Assembly: GCA_011053055.1 (NCBI GenBank)
Contig: DRHT01000057.1
Span: forward strand, 1-39,545
Reading direction: 5' to 3'
From: Halopseudomonas sabulinigri
GTDB taxonomy: Bacteria > Pseudomonadota > Gammaproteobacteria > Pseudomonadales > Pseudomonadaceae
DNA length: 39,545 bases
How positions within the stretch are numbered: position 1 is the first letter of the stretch; every line of letters begins with the position of its first letter. The position numbers were made by a program, and so were the translations under genes. Below, piece after piece: positions 18,607-27,405 of this stretch. The notes under the pieces are model-generated. The model had not been told where the DNA came from. It saw only the letters and a list, made by a program, of their open reading frames with translations, and ran no database searches.

Positions 18607-20870
18607 TGTTGGCAACCGACCTGGATGGCACCTTTCTCGGAGGTGACCCTGATAACCGTCAGCGGCTGTATCAGCTGATCAACGCTCATCCTGGCATTAA
18701 GCTGGTGTTTGTCACCGGGCGCGGGCTGGAAGTCGTGGTGCCGCTGCTATCAGACCCAGCCATCCCGCGGCCTGATTACATCATCTGCGATGTTGGCGCC
18801 ACGGTAGTAGACGGTGAAACCCTACAACCGGTTTACCCGGTACAGAGCGATATAGAAGCCGACTGGCCTGGAGAACAGGTGGTCGCGCAACGGCTGTCAG
18901 TCTTCCCCGGCCTGGAGCGACAGGATGTGCCGCAGCAGCGGCGCTGCTCCTATTTCTGTGAGCCTGATGCGGTTACCGATAAGGTCCGCGAGGCGATGGA
19001 AGGCTTGGGTTGTGACCTGCTGTTCTCCGCTGGCATGTATTTGGATTGCCTGCCACGTGGGGTCAACAAAGGCTCCACTCTGCGTCGTCTGGTTGATCAC
19101 ATCGGTGGCTCCATGGAGGAAGTCTTGGTTGCGGGCGATACGCTGAATGACTTGTCTATGTACGAGCAGGGCTTCAAGGGCGTCTGTGTCGGTGAGTCAG
19201 AAGCGGCGCTGTTGGAAGCAACCGGAGATCGGGCCAAAGTGCTGCACGCTCGTTTGAGTGGGTGCGGCGGCATCCTGGAAGCTATCTCGCACTTCGGTTT
19301 TCTCGGCCCGTTGGGCGTGGATTCAGAACTGCGTGATCTGCAAATCAAGGGCAAGGCTGATCTGGTCATGGTCTACCACCGCTTGCCCTACGAAGAGGTG
19401 ATTGAGGACGGCAAGCTGGTGCGCCGTCCGCCTACGTCACCTAACGGCATTTTGCCCACTTTGCTGAGCTTCTTCGGCGGTGACCAGCCGGGCTCCTGGG
19501 TCGCCTGGTCGATCCATGACGCGCGTAAGCGCGAAGCGTTTGAAGTGCACACCAAGGTAGATGCGGAGCACTATCCGAACCTGGTGGCGGCGCGGGTAGC
19601 GCTTAGCAAAGACGATGTAGATGTATTCTACAAGCGTTTCTCCAAGGAAGCTTTTTGGCCGACGCTGCACACTTTTTGGGAGCGCGCGATATTTCGTGAG
19701 GAAGATTGGGCTGTCTTCCTCAAAGTAAACCGTCTGTTTGCCGAGCGAACCGCAGCGGAAGCAGCGGATGGTGCGGTGGTCTGGCTGCACGATTACAACC
19801 TGTGGATGGTACCTGCCTTCTTGCGGCCCCTGCGCCCGGACTTGAATATTGCTTTTTTCCATCACACCTACTTCCCTTCAGCGGACGTATTTAACGTGCT
19901 GCCCTGGCGGCGGGAGATTATTGGCAGCCTGCTGCAGTGCGATTACATCGGTTTTCATATTCCGCGTCAGTCGGAAAACTTTGTTGACGTGGTGCGCGGA
20001 GTGGCGCCGGTCGAGGTGCTGGAAGAGAAGGGGTGTGCACCCCGTTACCTGACCTACGGCTGCGCGGTGGGTCTGGATCGCATGACCACAAGGATTTCAG
20101 TGCACGGGCGACCGATTGGATTGGGCGCACATCCGGTAGGGCTGGATGTTGGACGAATCAAAACCATCACCGAAACCGACGAATGCCAAGAGCAGATTGA
20201 TGAGTTGCGTGAGCAGTTGAAAAGCGTGCGTGTCGTTCTTTCGGTGGAACGCCTGGATTACACCAAGGGCACCCACGCCAAGTTGCTGGCATTTGAAGCG
20301 CTGCTGGAGGCGCATCCCGAGCTGATCGGCAAGGTCACGCTGATCAATATTTGTGTGCCTGCGGCCCGTGAGATGACGATCTATGATGAGCTCTTGGGCC
20401 AGATAGAACAGGCGGTGGGCCGCATCAATGGTCGCTTTTCCAGGGTCGGTTGGACGCCGGTGCAGTTTTTCTACCGTGCGGTTCCCTTTAAGGAACTGAT
20501 TGCCTATTACCTGATGGCGGATGTGATGTGGATTACGCCATTGCGCGATGGCCTGAACCTGGTAGCCAAGGAGTATGTGGCGACTCAGGGTCTGCTGGGA
20601 GGCACAGGTACGTTGGTATTGTCCGAGTTTGCTGGTGCGGCGGCTGAGTTGCATGGTGCATTGCTGACCAACCCACATGATCCGCATGATTTGCGTGACA
20701 CGCTTTATATAGGTCTGACGCTGGGGAAGGCCGAGCGCGAGGCACGCCTTAAAGAGTTGTTTGGCATAGTCCAGCACAACGACATCAAACGTTGGGGCGA
20801 TGAGTTTTTAGAGGGGGTACGACACGCTCGAGTATTGGCGTTGGAGCATTTGGCCGACAAGGTAGCTTGA
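18603..20870 (+). CDS. ggpPS: Glucosylglycerol-phosphate phosphatase-synthase fusion (GgpPS)
   Basis: A 755-residue two-domain enzyme. Residues 1-235 are a HAD phosphatase (nucleophile loop DLDGTF at 6-11, acidic motif GDTLND at 178-183). Residues about 250-750 are a GT20 glycosyltransferase (HDYNLWMVP 396-404, LDYTKG 551-556, TPLRDGLNLVAKEYV from 645). The start of the GT domain, YHRLPYEE then SPNGILPTL, matches cyanobacterial glucosylglycerol-phosphate synthase rather than trehalose-phosphate synthase. The fused product makes glucosylglycerol from ADP-glucose and glycerol-3-phosphate, a compatible solute under salt stress. The phosphatase-first fusion is the GgpPS type known from Stenotrophomonas rhizophila and some Pseudomonas. 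A second ATG at 18606 is possible. It is probably co-transcribed with the upstream carrier. Confidence 0.92.
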   Translation: MMLATDLDGTFLGGDPDNRQRLYQLINAHPGIKLVFVTGRGLEVVVPLLSDPAIPRPDYIICDVGATVVDGETLQPVYPVQSDIEADWPGEQVVAQRLSVFPGLERQDVPQQRRCSYFCEPDAVTDKVREAMEGLGCDLLFSAGMYLDCLPRGVNKGSTLRRLVDHIGGSMEEVLVAGDTLNDLSMYEQGFKGVCVGESEAALLEATGDRAKVLHARLSGCGGILEAISHFGFLGPLGVDSELRDLQIKGKADLVMVYHRLPYEEVIEDGKLVRRPPTSPNGILPTLLSFFGGDQPGSWVAWSIHDARKREAFEVHTKVDAEHYPNLVAARVALSKDDVDVFYKRFSKEAFWPTLHTFWERAIFREEDWAVFLKVNRLFAERTAAEAADGAVVWLHDYNLWMVPAFLRPLRPDLNIAFFHHTYFPSADVFNVLPWRREIIGSLLQCDYIGFHIPRQSENFVDVVRGVAPVEVLEEKGCAPRYLTYGCAVGLDRMTTRISVHGRPIGLGAHPVGLDVGRIKTITETDECQEQIDELREQLKSVRVVLSVERLDYTKGTHAKLLAFEALLEAHPELIGKVTLINICVPAAREMTIYDELLGQIEQAVGRINGRFSRVGWTPVQFFYRAVPFKELIAYYLMADVMWITPLRDGLNLVAKEYVATQGLLGGTGTLVLSEFAGAAAELHGALLTNPHDPHDLRDTLYIGLTLGKAEREARLKELFGIVQHNDIKRWGDEFLEGVRHARVLALEHLADKVA

Positions 20871-20877
20871 TCAAAAG

Positions 20878-20908
20878 ACAGCGGCTGGCCCGAATGGCCA
20901 GCCGCTGT
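20878..20908. terminator. Strong hairpin between convergent ggpPS and choice-of-anchor I gene
   Basis: A perfect 13-bp stem (ACAGCGGCTGGCC pairs with GGCCAGCCGCTGT) around loop CGAAT, placed seven bases after the ggpPS stop. On the minus strand it is followed by CTTTTGA, a short T-run, so it may terminate both genes. Confidence 0.8.
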
Positions 20909-20921
20909 GATGAGGCCTGCT

Positions 20922-22787
20922 CTAGTTTGCTATTACTTGATTGATTTGGAAGACGGCAGTTGTACCGCTGACTTCGTTACCAATAACCAACAGTGCTTCA
21001 CCGTTCGGTGAGTCTGCTGCGCTGATAAATACCAAACCTTCCGGGCCTAAATCACCGACGCTGTCGAGCACGGCAGCCGGGTCTTCGGTGGTCCAGTCTT
21101 CGCGGGTGTTGAGGTAATCGACGAAGAAGGGCGCGGCTGGATCGGTGATGTCATACGCCATCACACCGCCAATGCGCTCCAAACCGATAAAGGCAAAGGT
21201 CTTGTCGCCTAAATGGCCGACAGTGATGCCTTCTGGCTCAGGGCCCTTGTTGTCACTGCGGTTGTCGAAGGTGTCACCCTCATCATGTGTCGCGTTGAAG
21301 TAATCCACGCAGGGGATATCGCGGTTGCTGCCCAGCATGCAGTCGGCGCTGGCAAAGTATTGCTCAAACTGATCTGCGGAATCCCAAACCAGGTTGCCAT
21401 CTTCATACCGAATAGAGAAAGAACGTGCGCCGTAGGCATACAGGTTGTCGTACATCAGGCGATCGCCAGCGGGGTTTTCAATCCCTGTGGCATCAAACAT
21501 CACCGGATTGTCGTCGGCGTCCTTGCGGTAGCCGTCAGTCCAAGCCACGGTCAGGCGGCCGAGGTTCTCGTCTTCACCACAGTCGCCACGGTCGGTAAGT
21601 GTGGCCCCGCAATACCCGAATACGGTCGGATTGATCAGCGCACCCTCCGCCAGGGCATGTAGTTGCGGCGCAAGGTCATCACCCACGCGGCGAGCAAAAC
21701 CTCGGCTATCGGTCAGACTTTTCATGCGAAATTCTTCAACGAAGCCTTTGCTGGCATCGCCATCCCAATAGGCATCATTGTCTTCACCCCAGGCGCGGGA
21801 GTCACCTTCGTTGGCGGTGATCAGGTAAGTGCTGCCTGCTACGTCATAGGCATAAATAGCGTCCGGTTGATACATTCCCAGTACGCCGGGCCAAGTGCGA
21901 ATATTGATGGCATCGTCGGAGTCACTGGCATCAAGCGCGTTTTCAGACAGGCCGTGATCCTTGTAGCCCAGGGGGGAAATATCGGTAACGGTAGCGCTGG
22001 CGATATCCACTTTGGCCAGAGCATTGTTTTCCTGCAGACTGACCCACGCGGTGCTGCTATCAGCGGAAACAGCAATGTACTCCGGCTCGATGTCCTGAGC
22101 TACGCTGGCATTAGGTCCGAATATACGTACGCCAGCGGCCTTTAGTTGGCTTTCCTGACTATTGAATGCAGCAAAGCCCGCTGTTTTGACCTCAACCAGC
22201 TCGTCACCATTTATGCTCAGAATGCTGATGGAGCCTTCAGGGTCAACGCTGTAATCGTTGTTTGGTTCACCCTCGTTGGCGACCAGCAGGTATTTGCCAT
22301 CCGGTGTAAATGTCAGCATATCTGGCTGCGCGCCCACTTGCTTGGAGCCAAGCAGTTCCAGCGTAGTGGCATCGAAGAGTGCGACATAACCCAGGTCAGT
22401 CTTGGTGGCTGCTTCCACTGCTACGGCAAGATAGCCGGCTGTAAATGCGATGCTGTTGACCACGGCACCTTCAGCAATGCTCTCGACGGTCAGCGTCTGC
22501 ACCAATGCTGGGTTGGCAATATCTCTGGCATCCAGCACATCCACCGCACCTTTCTGCGCGTTGACGATGAATATTTGTTGATTGGCCGGATCATAGGCGG
22601 GAATTTCCGCTGCGCTCTGGCCGAAGACACCAGAGCTGTAGCGTCCAAGGTAGCTTAGAGAGAGCGTCTCGGGAGTTACTACTCCCGGGGTTGCCGGGCT
22701 GTCATCGTCATCACTGCTGCTGCTTTTACAGCCGACAACTGCAGCCATCATGGCAGCGCTGGTGGCGGCAATGATCCACTTGTTCAT
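20922..22787 (-). CDS. Choice-of-anchor I family lipoprotein (beta-propeller)
   Basis: A 621-residue protein with a lipoprotein signal (lipobox VVGC, Cys near residue 20) followed by a KSSSSDDDDSP linker. The body has the repeated pattern of a propeller (DMLTFTPDGKYLLVANEGEPN, AVSADSSTAWVSLQENNALA, EGITVGHLGDKTFAFIGLER), matching the choice-of-anchor I family, often found near or fused to alkaline-phosphatase or nucleotidase domains. It should sit on the outer membrane or cell surface; function unknown. The frame is open upstream to 22934, but the ATG at 22787 with AGGGA seven bases before it starts a proper signal. It diverges from the DnaJ-related gene. Confidence 0.82.
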   Translation of the reverse strand: MNKWIIAATSAAMMAAVVGCKSSSSDDDDSPATPGVVTPETLSLSYLGRYSSGVFGQSAAEIPAYDPANQQIFIVNAQKGAVDVLDARDIANPALVQTLTVESIAEGAVVNSIAFTAGYLAVAVEAATKTDLGYVALFDATTLELLGSKQVGAQPDMLTFTPDGKYLLVANEGEPNNDYSVDPEGSISILSINGDELVEVKTAGFAAFNSQESQLKAAGVRIFGPNASVAQDIEPEYIAVSADSSTAWVSLQENNALAKVDIASATVTDISPLGYKDHGLSENALDASDSDDAINIRTWPGVLGMYQPDAIYAYDVAGSTYLITANEGDSRAWGEDNDAYWDGDASKGFVEEFRMKSLTDSRGFARRVGDDLAPQLHALAEGALINPTVFGYCGATLTDRGDCGEDENLGRLTVAWTDGYRKDADDNPVMFDATGIENPAGDRLMYDNLYAYGARSFSIRYEDGNLVWDSADQFEQYFASADCMLGSNRDIPCVDYFNATHDEGDTFDNRSDNKGPEPEGITVGHLGDKTFAFIGLERIGGVMAYDITDPAAPFFVDYLNTREDWTTEDPAAVLDSVGDLGPEGLVFISAADSPNGEALLVIGNEVSGTTAVFQINQVIAN

Positions 22788-22941
22788 CTTATGATCCCTT
22801 TCCTGAATTGAACGAAGGTGACATTGATACGCAGATTTCGTGACAGGCCCCTTACTCTTTGATTGCACTTTGGTGACGCATATTGCTGAGGCGTGTCTGG
22901 GCTTGGGTCGTTCAGCCGCCAAGTGCTGATACACTGCGGTG

Positions 22942-23559
22942 ATGGATGATCTACAACCTGAAGAGCTGCTCCCTAATGGGTTCAGCGAAACGCTGCTGGA
23001 ATTGTTGCGCGCCTCGCCGCAAGGGCTGGGTGAGTATTTACTGATTCGCCAGCTGGCTGAACGCTACCCTGATTCGCTGTTTGCTGAGCCCGGCGCGCTG
23101 CAAGATCCGCTGCGGTTGTTTCAGCTGCATTTTTTGCTGTTTCACATGCTGCACCGGCTAGCTGACCAGCTGGCGGAGTTGGATCAGACGCTGAACATTC
23201 ATGCTCTGAACATTCGATTGCTTCCCCGCGACGCATCTGCGCCAGGGATTGCATTAGAAGACCCTCTGCGACGCTATTATCTCGATTGGCAGCAATGGCG
23301 TGAAACGCATGCCGAGGATGTGCAACGTCTGCTCGATGGGTTCTGGCGTAGGCAGCCTAAGAGCATGGTTACTGCCGATGAGCTGCAACAAGCATTGATT
23401 GTAATGGAGCTGCAGGAACCGACTGACGCACGCGCAGTAAAACAGCGCTATCGGGCTCTAGTACGGGTGCATCACCCGGACCGGGGCGGCAACACTGCAC
23501 GAACCCAGGAGTTAAATCAGGCGATGCTAATTCTTCAACGCTATTACGGGAAAATTTGA
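22942..23559 (+). CDS. DnaJ-related protein with C-terminal J domain
   Basis: A 205-residue protein. Residues 1-140 form a helical region (ETLLELLRASPQGLGEYLLIRQLAERYP) matching the DnaJ-related N-terminal family, and the last 60 or so form a J domain with the invariant HPD (HHPDRGGN) that stimulates DnaK ATPase. It lacks the Gly/Phe and zinc-finger parts of DnaJ, so it is a specialised co-chaperone; the partner client is unknown. GTG at 22939 is also in frame, but the ATG at 22942 is simpler. About 155 bases separate it from the divergent lipoprotein gene. Confidence 0.85.
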   Translation: MDDLQPEELLPNGFSETLLELLRASPQGLGEYLLIRQLAERYPDSLFAEPGALQDPLRLFQLHFLLFHMLHRLADQLAELDQTLNIHALNIRLLPRDASAPGIALEDPLRRYYLDWQQWRETHAEDVQRLLDGFWRRQPKSMVTADELQQALIVMELQEPTDARAVKQRYRALVRVHHPDRGGNTARTQELNQAMLILQRYYGKI

Positions 23560-23694
23560 AGTCGCCAATCTCTCTAAGCAAAGCGGTTTTGTCCGTTATA
23601 TTTTTCGCTATAGTCAGTGCAGGGTGCTGAGATTCTGGTGCCTGTAGCTCCACGAGCGATTTTCGGGGCTGAATAATAATCAGGAGGTCAGACC

Positions 23695-24294
23695 ATGATC
23701 CACCATGTATTGGGGTTATTCACCCATCCCGACGAGGAATGGAAAGAAATCAAAGGCGAAGACGAAAGCATTGGGCATATGTATTTAACCCACGTGCTGG
23801 TCCTTGCCGCCATCCCAGTAGTTTCTGCTTATATCGGCACCACTCAGGTAGGTTGGTACATTGGCACGCAGGAGGCCGTTAAGCTCACTCAATCGAGCGC
23901 GCTCTCGATGACAGTGCTGTCGTATTTGGCGATGCTCGCAGGTGTTGCTGTGATGGGCGCTTTTATTCATTGGATGGCTCGTACCTACGACTCTACCCCC
24001 AGCTTTAATGATTGCGTGGTGTTTGCCGCTTATACCGCCACACCGCTATTCATCGCGGGCTTGGCCGCGCTTTACCCCAGTCTCTGGTTGGGGATGTTAG
24101 TAGGCACTGCTGCTGCTGCCTACACCGTGTACCTGTTATATCAGGGCATTCCAATATTCATGGACATTCCCAGCGACGAAGGCTTTCTGTTCTCCAGCTC
24201 TATTATGGCTGTCGGCCTGGTGGTGCTGGTTGCCATGATGGCTACATCGGTTATCTTCTGGGGCTTTGGCGTGGGTCCTGTGTACCTGCGCTAA
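23695..24294 (+). CDS. Yip1-family inner-membrane protein
   Basis: A 199-residue protein whose N-terminus (HHVLGLFTHPDEEWKEIK) and about five membrane segments match the bacterial Yip1 domain family. AGGAGG lies eight bases before the ATG. Related proteins are conserved across Pseudomonas; the function is not established. It is followed by a clear intrinsic terminator and then by ttcA. Confidence 0.8.
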   Translation: MIHHVLGLFTHPDEEWKEIKGEDESIGHMYLTHVLVLAAIPVVSAYIGTTQVGWYIGTQEAVKLTQSSALSMTVLSYLAMLAGVAVMGAFIHWMARTYDSTPSFNDCVVFAAYTATPLFIAGLAALYPSLWLGMLVGTAAAAYTVYLLYQGIPIFMDIPSDEGFLFSSSIMAVGLVVLVAMMATSVIFWGFGVGPVYLR

Positions 24295-24313
24295 TGCGTT
24301 TTAGAGCAATCCA

Positions 24314-24352
24314 CAGCCCCTGCCGGCTCAGTCGTCAGGGGCTGATGTTTTT
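24314..24352 (+). terminator. Intrinsic terminator after the Yip1-family gene
   Basis: A 9-bp stem CAGCCCCTG / CAGGGGCTG (24314-24322 and 24336-24344) followed by ATGTTTTT. It isolates the gene from ttcA. An AGTAAAA-TGCGCG-TTTTACT inverted repeat lies just before ttcA, near 24370-24390. Confidence 0.75.
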
Positions 24353-24406
24353 ATGTATGGCGGTTTCCAGTAAAATGCGCGTTTTACTCTACCGGTGTAC
24401 CCCTCC

Positions 24407-25231
24407 ATGAGCCGTCTCAGCGTTAATCAGAACAAGCTGCAAAAACGTTTGCGTCGTCAAACCGCCGAAGCGGTGACTGACTACAACATGATTGAAGACG
24501 GCGACAAAATCATGGTCTGCCTGTCGGGCGGCAAAGACAGTTACACCTTGCTCGATGTGTTGCTTCACCTGCAAAAAGTTGCGCCCATCAAGTTTGAATT
24601 GGTTGCCGTCAACATGGACCAGAAGCAGCCAGGCTTCCCAGAAGAAGTGCTGCCGGCTTACCTAAGTAAGCTGGGTGTGCCGTATTACATCCTCGAACGT
24701 GATACGTATTCTATCGTTAAAGAGAAAGTGCCAGAGGGTAAGACCACCTGCTCACTGTGCTCGCGCCTGCGCCGTGGCAACCTCTATACCTATGCGGATG
24801 AAATCGGCGCTACCAAGATGGCGCTCGGTCACCACCGAGACGATATTATTGAGACCTTCTTCCTGAATATGTTCTACGGCGGCAACCTCAAGGCGATGCC
24901 TCCCAAGTTGCGCTCAGACGATGGCCGCAACGTGGTGATCCGGCCGCTGGCCTACTGCAATGAGAAGGACATTACCGCCTATTCTGAACTGCAGGGCTTC
25001 CCGATCATTCCATGTAATTTATGTGGTTCTCAGGAGAATCTGCAGCGCCAGGTAGTTAAGGAGATGCTGCAGGGTTGGGAGCGTGCGACACCCGGTCGCC
25101 TCGACAGCGTGTTTCGTTCGCTGCAGCATGTTCAGCCATCGCAATTGGCTGATACCAAGCTATTTGATTTCGCCAGCCTGAGCATCGACGAGACTGTCGC
25201 GCCGCGCTTTCTTAATGTGATGAATCTCTGA
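24407..25231 (+). CDS. ttcA: tRNA 2-thiocytidine synthetase TtcA
   Basis: A 274-residue PP-loop enzyme that inserts sulfur at cytidine 32 of certain tRNAs, using an iron-sulfur cluster. Visible are the ATP-binding SGGKDS at residues 40-45, CSLC at 115-118 and PCNLCGSQ near 205-212, the cysteines that hold the cluster, plus GHHRDD after them. The frame opens at a GTG at 24395, but the ATG at 24407 starts the conserved [16 protein letters not shown] region. The length is normal. The Tag-like gene follows 25 bases after its stop. Confidence 0.96.
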   Translation: MSRLSVNQNKLQKRLRRQTAEAVTDYNMIEDGDKIMVCLSGGKDSYTLLDVLLHLQKVAPIKFELVAVNMDQKQPGFPEEVLPAYLSKLGVPYYILERDTYSIVKEKVPEGKTTCSLCSRLRRGNLYTYADEIGATKMALGHHRDDIIETFFLNMFYGGNLKAMPPKLRSDDGRNVVIRPLAYCNEKDITAYSELQGFPIIPCNLCGSQENLQRQVVKEMLQGWERATPGRLDSVFRSLQHVQPSQLADTKLFDFASLSIDETVAPRFLNVMNL

Positions 25232-25256
25232 TTCGCGTTTGCTGGGGAGTTTGACC

Positions 25257-25928
25257 GTGCAGGATTATCGCTGGTTGGAGAGTTATTGCCTGAATCGTTT
25301 TGGTTCGAAGGCTGACCTTGAGGCCCATCTACCTACGCCAAGGTCACCCGCGGCTCTGCGCGAGATCAGTGATGATCGCTACCTCTCGACCATGGCATTG
25401 CGAGTATTTCGTGCAGGCTTGAAACACAGTCTTGTAGATGCCAAATGGCCCGCGTTTGAAGAGGTATTTTTCGGCTTTGATCCAGAAAAAGTTGTGCTGA
25501 TGAGTGCCGAGCATCTTGAGCGGTTGATGACGGACAGGCGGATCATTCGCCACCTCGGTAAGCTGCGCAGTGTGCCTCGCAACGCGCAGCTGGTGCTGGA
25601 CATGCGGGCAGAGCACGGCAGCATGGGACAGCTCATTGCCGATTGGCCCGCTGATAATATCGTCGGTTTGTGGCGCATGTTGGCTAAACGCGGTGCTCAG
25701 CTTGGCGGCCAATCGGTACCGCGCTTTTTGCGTATGGTCGGTAAAGATACATGGGTGGCCTCAGAAGACGTGGTGGCTGCGTTGAAGGTTCAGGGCATTA
25801 TTGATAAGGCCCTGAACAGTCAGCGCGATCAAAATGCGGCTCAGGCGGCCTTCAATCAATGGATGCAAGAGAGTGGTCGTCCATTGTGCCAGTTGTCGGC
25901 AATGTTGGCTTTTACCGTAAATCACTGA
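25257..25928 (+). CDS. DNA-3-methyladenine glycosylase I-like protein, divergent
   Basis: A 223-residue protein resembling the Adenine_glyco (Tag) family. The block FDPEKVVLMSAEHLERLM...IIRHLGKLRSV matches Tag helices closely. However, the N-terminal zinc-binding residues of Tag (Cys and the YHD.EWG segment) are absent, and the position of the base-binding glutamate in Tag's LEGxQAG reads LRVFRAG here (residues 48-54). It may therefore bind DNA or another ligand without being a normal 3-methyladenine glycosylase. The GTG at 25257 has GGGGAG eight bases upstream and is chosen over an open TTG at 25239. It is probably co-transcribed with ttcA. Confidence 0.75.
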   Translation: MQDYRWLESYCLNRFGSKADLEAHLPTPRSPAALREISDDRYLSTMALRVFRAGLKHSLVDAKWPAFEEVFFGFDPEKVVLMSAEHLERLMTDRRIIRHLGKLRSVPRNAQLVLDMRAEHGSMGQLIADWPADNIVGLWRMLAKRGAQLGGQSVPRFLRMVGKDTWVASEDVVAALKVQGIIDKALNSQRDQNAAQAAFNQWMQESGRPLCQLSAMLAFTVNH

Positions 25929-26018
25929 GACTTGGCGCAACAAGTTAAAGTAGAATCTTGATATCGTGCGCTGAGACGTACATTTTCAAATCAAAGTCAC
26001 CGATATAAAGGTATGCGG

Positions 26019-26555
26019 ATGCGGTTAGGTGCTCTACTGATGCTGATCTTTGTTGCTCTGCTGGCAGGTTGCAGCAGTGCGCCGAGGGCGCCGGTAGAAA
26101 CTGCAGCCATCCAGAAGCCTAACGTTCGCACGCCACTGCCGCACATCGCCCGCTCCAACTCCGCCGATGTGCTCGGCAACGATGTGGTCTTTCAGGCTTT
26201 CAGCCTGATTGGCACTCCCTATCTGTACGGCGGCAGTTCTCCCGATACCGGTTTTGACTGCAGCGGCCTGATTCAATACGTTTACCGCGAAGCCGCTGGC
26301 GTCAGCCTGCCGCGTACTACCGCTGGCCTTACTTCCATGCGCACTGCCAATCCGAGTGAAAGCGCACTGGTGCCGGGCGATTTACTGCTTTTTGCTATGA
26401 ACGGCGGCCGGGTTAATCACGCTGGAATCTATATTGGTGAAGGCCGTTTCCTGCACGCTCCCAGCACAGGTGGAGTAGTGAGGGTGGACGAGCTGGGTTC
26501 CAGTTTTTGGCAACGAACGTTTAAGGGCGCACGCCGGGTGCTCAGTAGTAACTGA
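26019..26555 (+). CDS. NlpC/P60 (C40) lipoprotein peptidase
   Basis: A 178-residue outer-membrane lipoprotein peptidase. The signal ends in the lipobox LLAGC (Cys18). The catalytic set is visible: Cys81 in DCSGL, His134 in NHAGIY and the third polar residue His146 in FLHAPS. C40 enzymes such as Spr/MepS and NlpC cut peptidoglycan stem peptides in the periplasm. Two in-frame ATGs exist; AAAGG (26007-26011) is one base from the first and seven from the second, so 26019 is preferred. It is transcribed alone. Confidence 0.9.
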   Translation: MRLGALLMLIFVALLAGCSSAPRAPVETAAIQKPNVRTPLPHIARSNSADVLGNDVVFQAFSLIGTPYLYGGSSPDTGFDCSGLIQYVYREAAGVSLPRTTAGLTSMRTANPSESALVPGDLLLFAMNGGRVNHAGIYIGEGRFLHAPSTGGVVRVDELGSSFWQRTFKGARRVLSSN

Positions 26556-26633
26556 GTTTGGCGCTATGTGCCCAAGTCGCTCCGCTAGTTTTTCCGCGTT
26601 TCCCAATTCCCTCGTTCCTGCACGAAGCCTGAT

Positions 26634-26655
26634 GGTTTTTTTGCCGCAAAAAACC
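26634..26655. repeat. A/T-armed inverted repeat downstream of the C40 gene
   Basis: GGTTTTTT (26634-26641) pairs with AAAAAACC (26648-26655) around TGCCGC. The same design, with T-run and A-run inside the arms and a GCCGC-like loop, recurs at 33174-33198. It may act as a terminator or mRNA end structure. Confidence 0.45.
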
Positions 26656-26685
26656 GGCATCCTGAACACCGCACATTAAGAAATC

Positions 26686-26931
26686 ATGACGCTTTTAGAA
26701 TGGACTCTGCTCTACCTCATCAGCTCCTTGTTCTGGAAATGGGTAATTAGTTGGGGCGGAGCCCAGTGGCTTGAAGGCTGGCGATCCTGGTTTTTTATCA
26801 GTTTTCTCGCACCTCGCTGGAGCGCGGAAGGCATAAGGTTATTTGCAGTAGTGATGTGGTTCTTTAGTAGTCTGTGGTTTGTGGGTGGCTTATTCAGCGA
26901 GAACATACGTAACTCGGGTTTTTTGCTGTGA
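26686..26931 (+). CDS. Small Trp-rich membrane protein, unknown function
   Basis: An 81-residue protein with two hydrophobic segments (about 4-20 and 50-68) and an unusually high tryptophan content, eight or nine in the whole protein. I recognise no domain. The start has only a weak TAAGAAAT upstream. The DUF7079-like gene follows 42 bases later, which suggests a small operon. It could be a spurious frame, but the hydrophobicity pattern and placement make a real gene likely. Confidence 0.5.
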   Translation: MTLLEWTLLYLISSLFWKWVISWGGAQWLEGWRSWFFISFLAPRWSAEGIRLFAVVMWFFSSLWFVGGLFSENIRNSGFLL

Positions 26932-26973
26932 CTGCGAGCACAGCAACCAGTATTGACCCTGGACGTGGCTGAT

Positions 26974-27405
26974 ATGGATATCGAGAAACGTATCCCACTC
27001 TGGTCGGCCTTCTCTGAGCTGTTTCTGGATACCGAAGTCTCGACTAGCACGCACACCTTTATTGCCCGACAAGTATTGGCCTCTGAGCTGGCACCCGAGC
27101 TGGTGGTAGACATACTCTGGCTCGAGGTTTTTCCGGCGTTGTGTGACAACCTGCGCAGTGTCGCGGGTGAGTGGGCCGGGTTTGATGAACAGTGGTTGTG
27201 CGAGCGCATTCTTGCGGTAGCTGATCGGCAGGTGGCTGCTTATTCTCCTCTGGGTTTGGTAGCGGTGAATCAAGTTATCGACGTTGTGGAGGTGGAATGG
27301 CTCGCATGCTGCGCGTATCTGCCGACGTCTTTCTCTAAAGCTCAACGCCCCTCACTTCGGAATATCAAAGGGTCTGGTAAACGACGCTTTTGGCAATGGC
27401 GTTGA
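26974..27405 (+). CDS. DUF7079-like protein
   Basis: A 143-residue acidic, soluble protein. IPLWSAFSELFLDTE near the start and SVAGEWAGFDEQWLCERI in the middle are the recurring blocks I remember for DUF7079 proteins. Their function is not established. An in-frame TTG at 26953 is possible, but the ATG at 26974 gives the normal short start. Two cysteines lie near residues 110-115. It follows the small membrane protein. Confidence 0.65.
   Translation: MDIEKRIPLWSAFSELFLDTEVSTSTHTFIARQVLASELAPELVVDILWLEVFPALCDNLRSVAGEWAGFDEQWLCERILAVADRQVAAYSPLGLVAVNQVIDVVEVEWLACCAYLPTSFSKAQRPSLRNIKGSGKRRFWQWR

Noticed and set aside
18606-20870. Annotating the fused enzyme as trehalose-6-phosphate synthase/phosphatase
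   Set aside because: The GT20 N-terminal motif matches glucosylglycerol-phosphate synthase, and the phosphatase-first order matches known GgpPS proteins.
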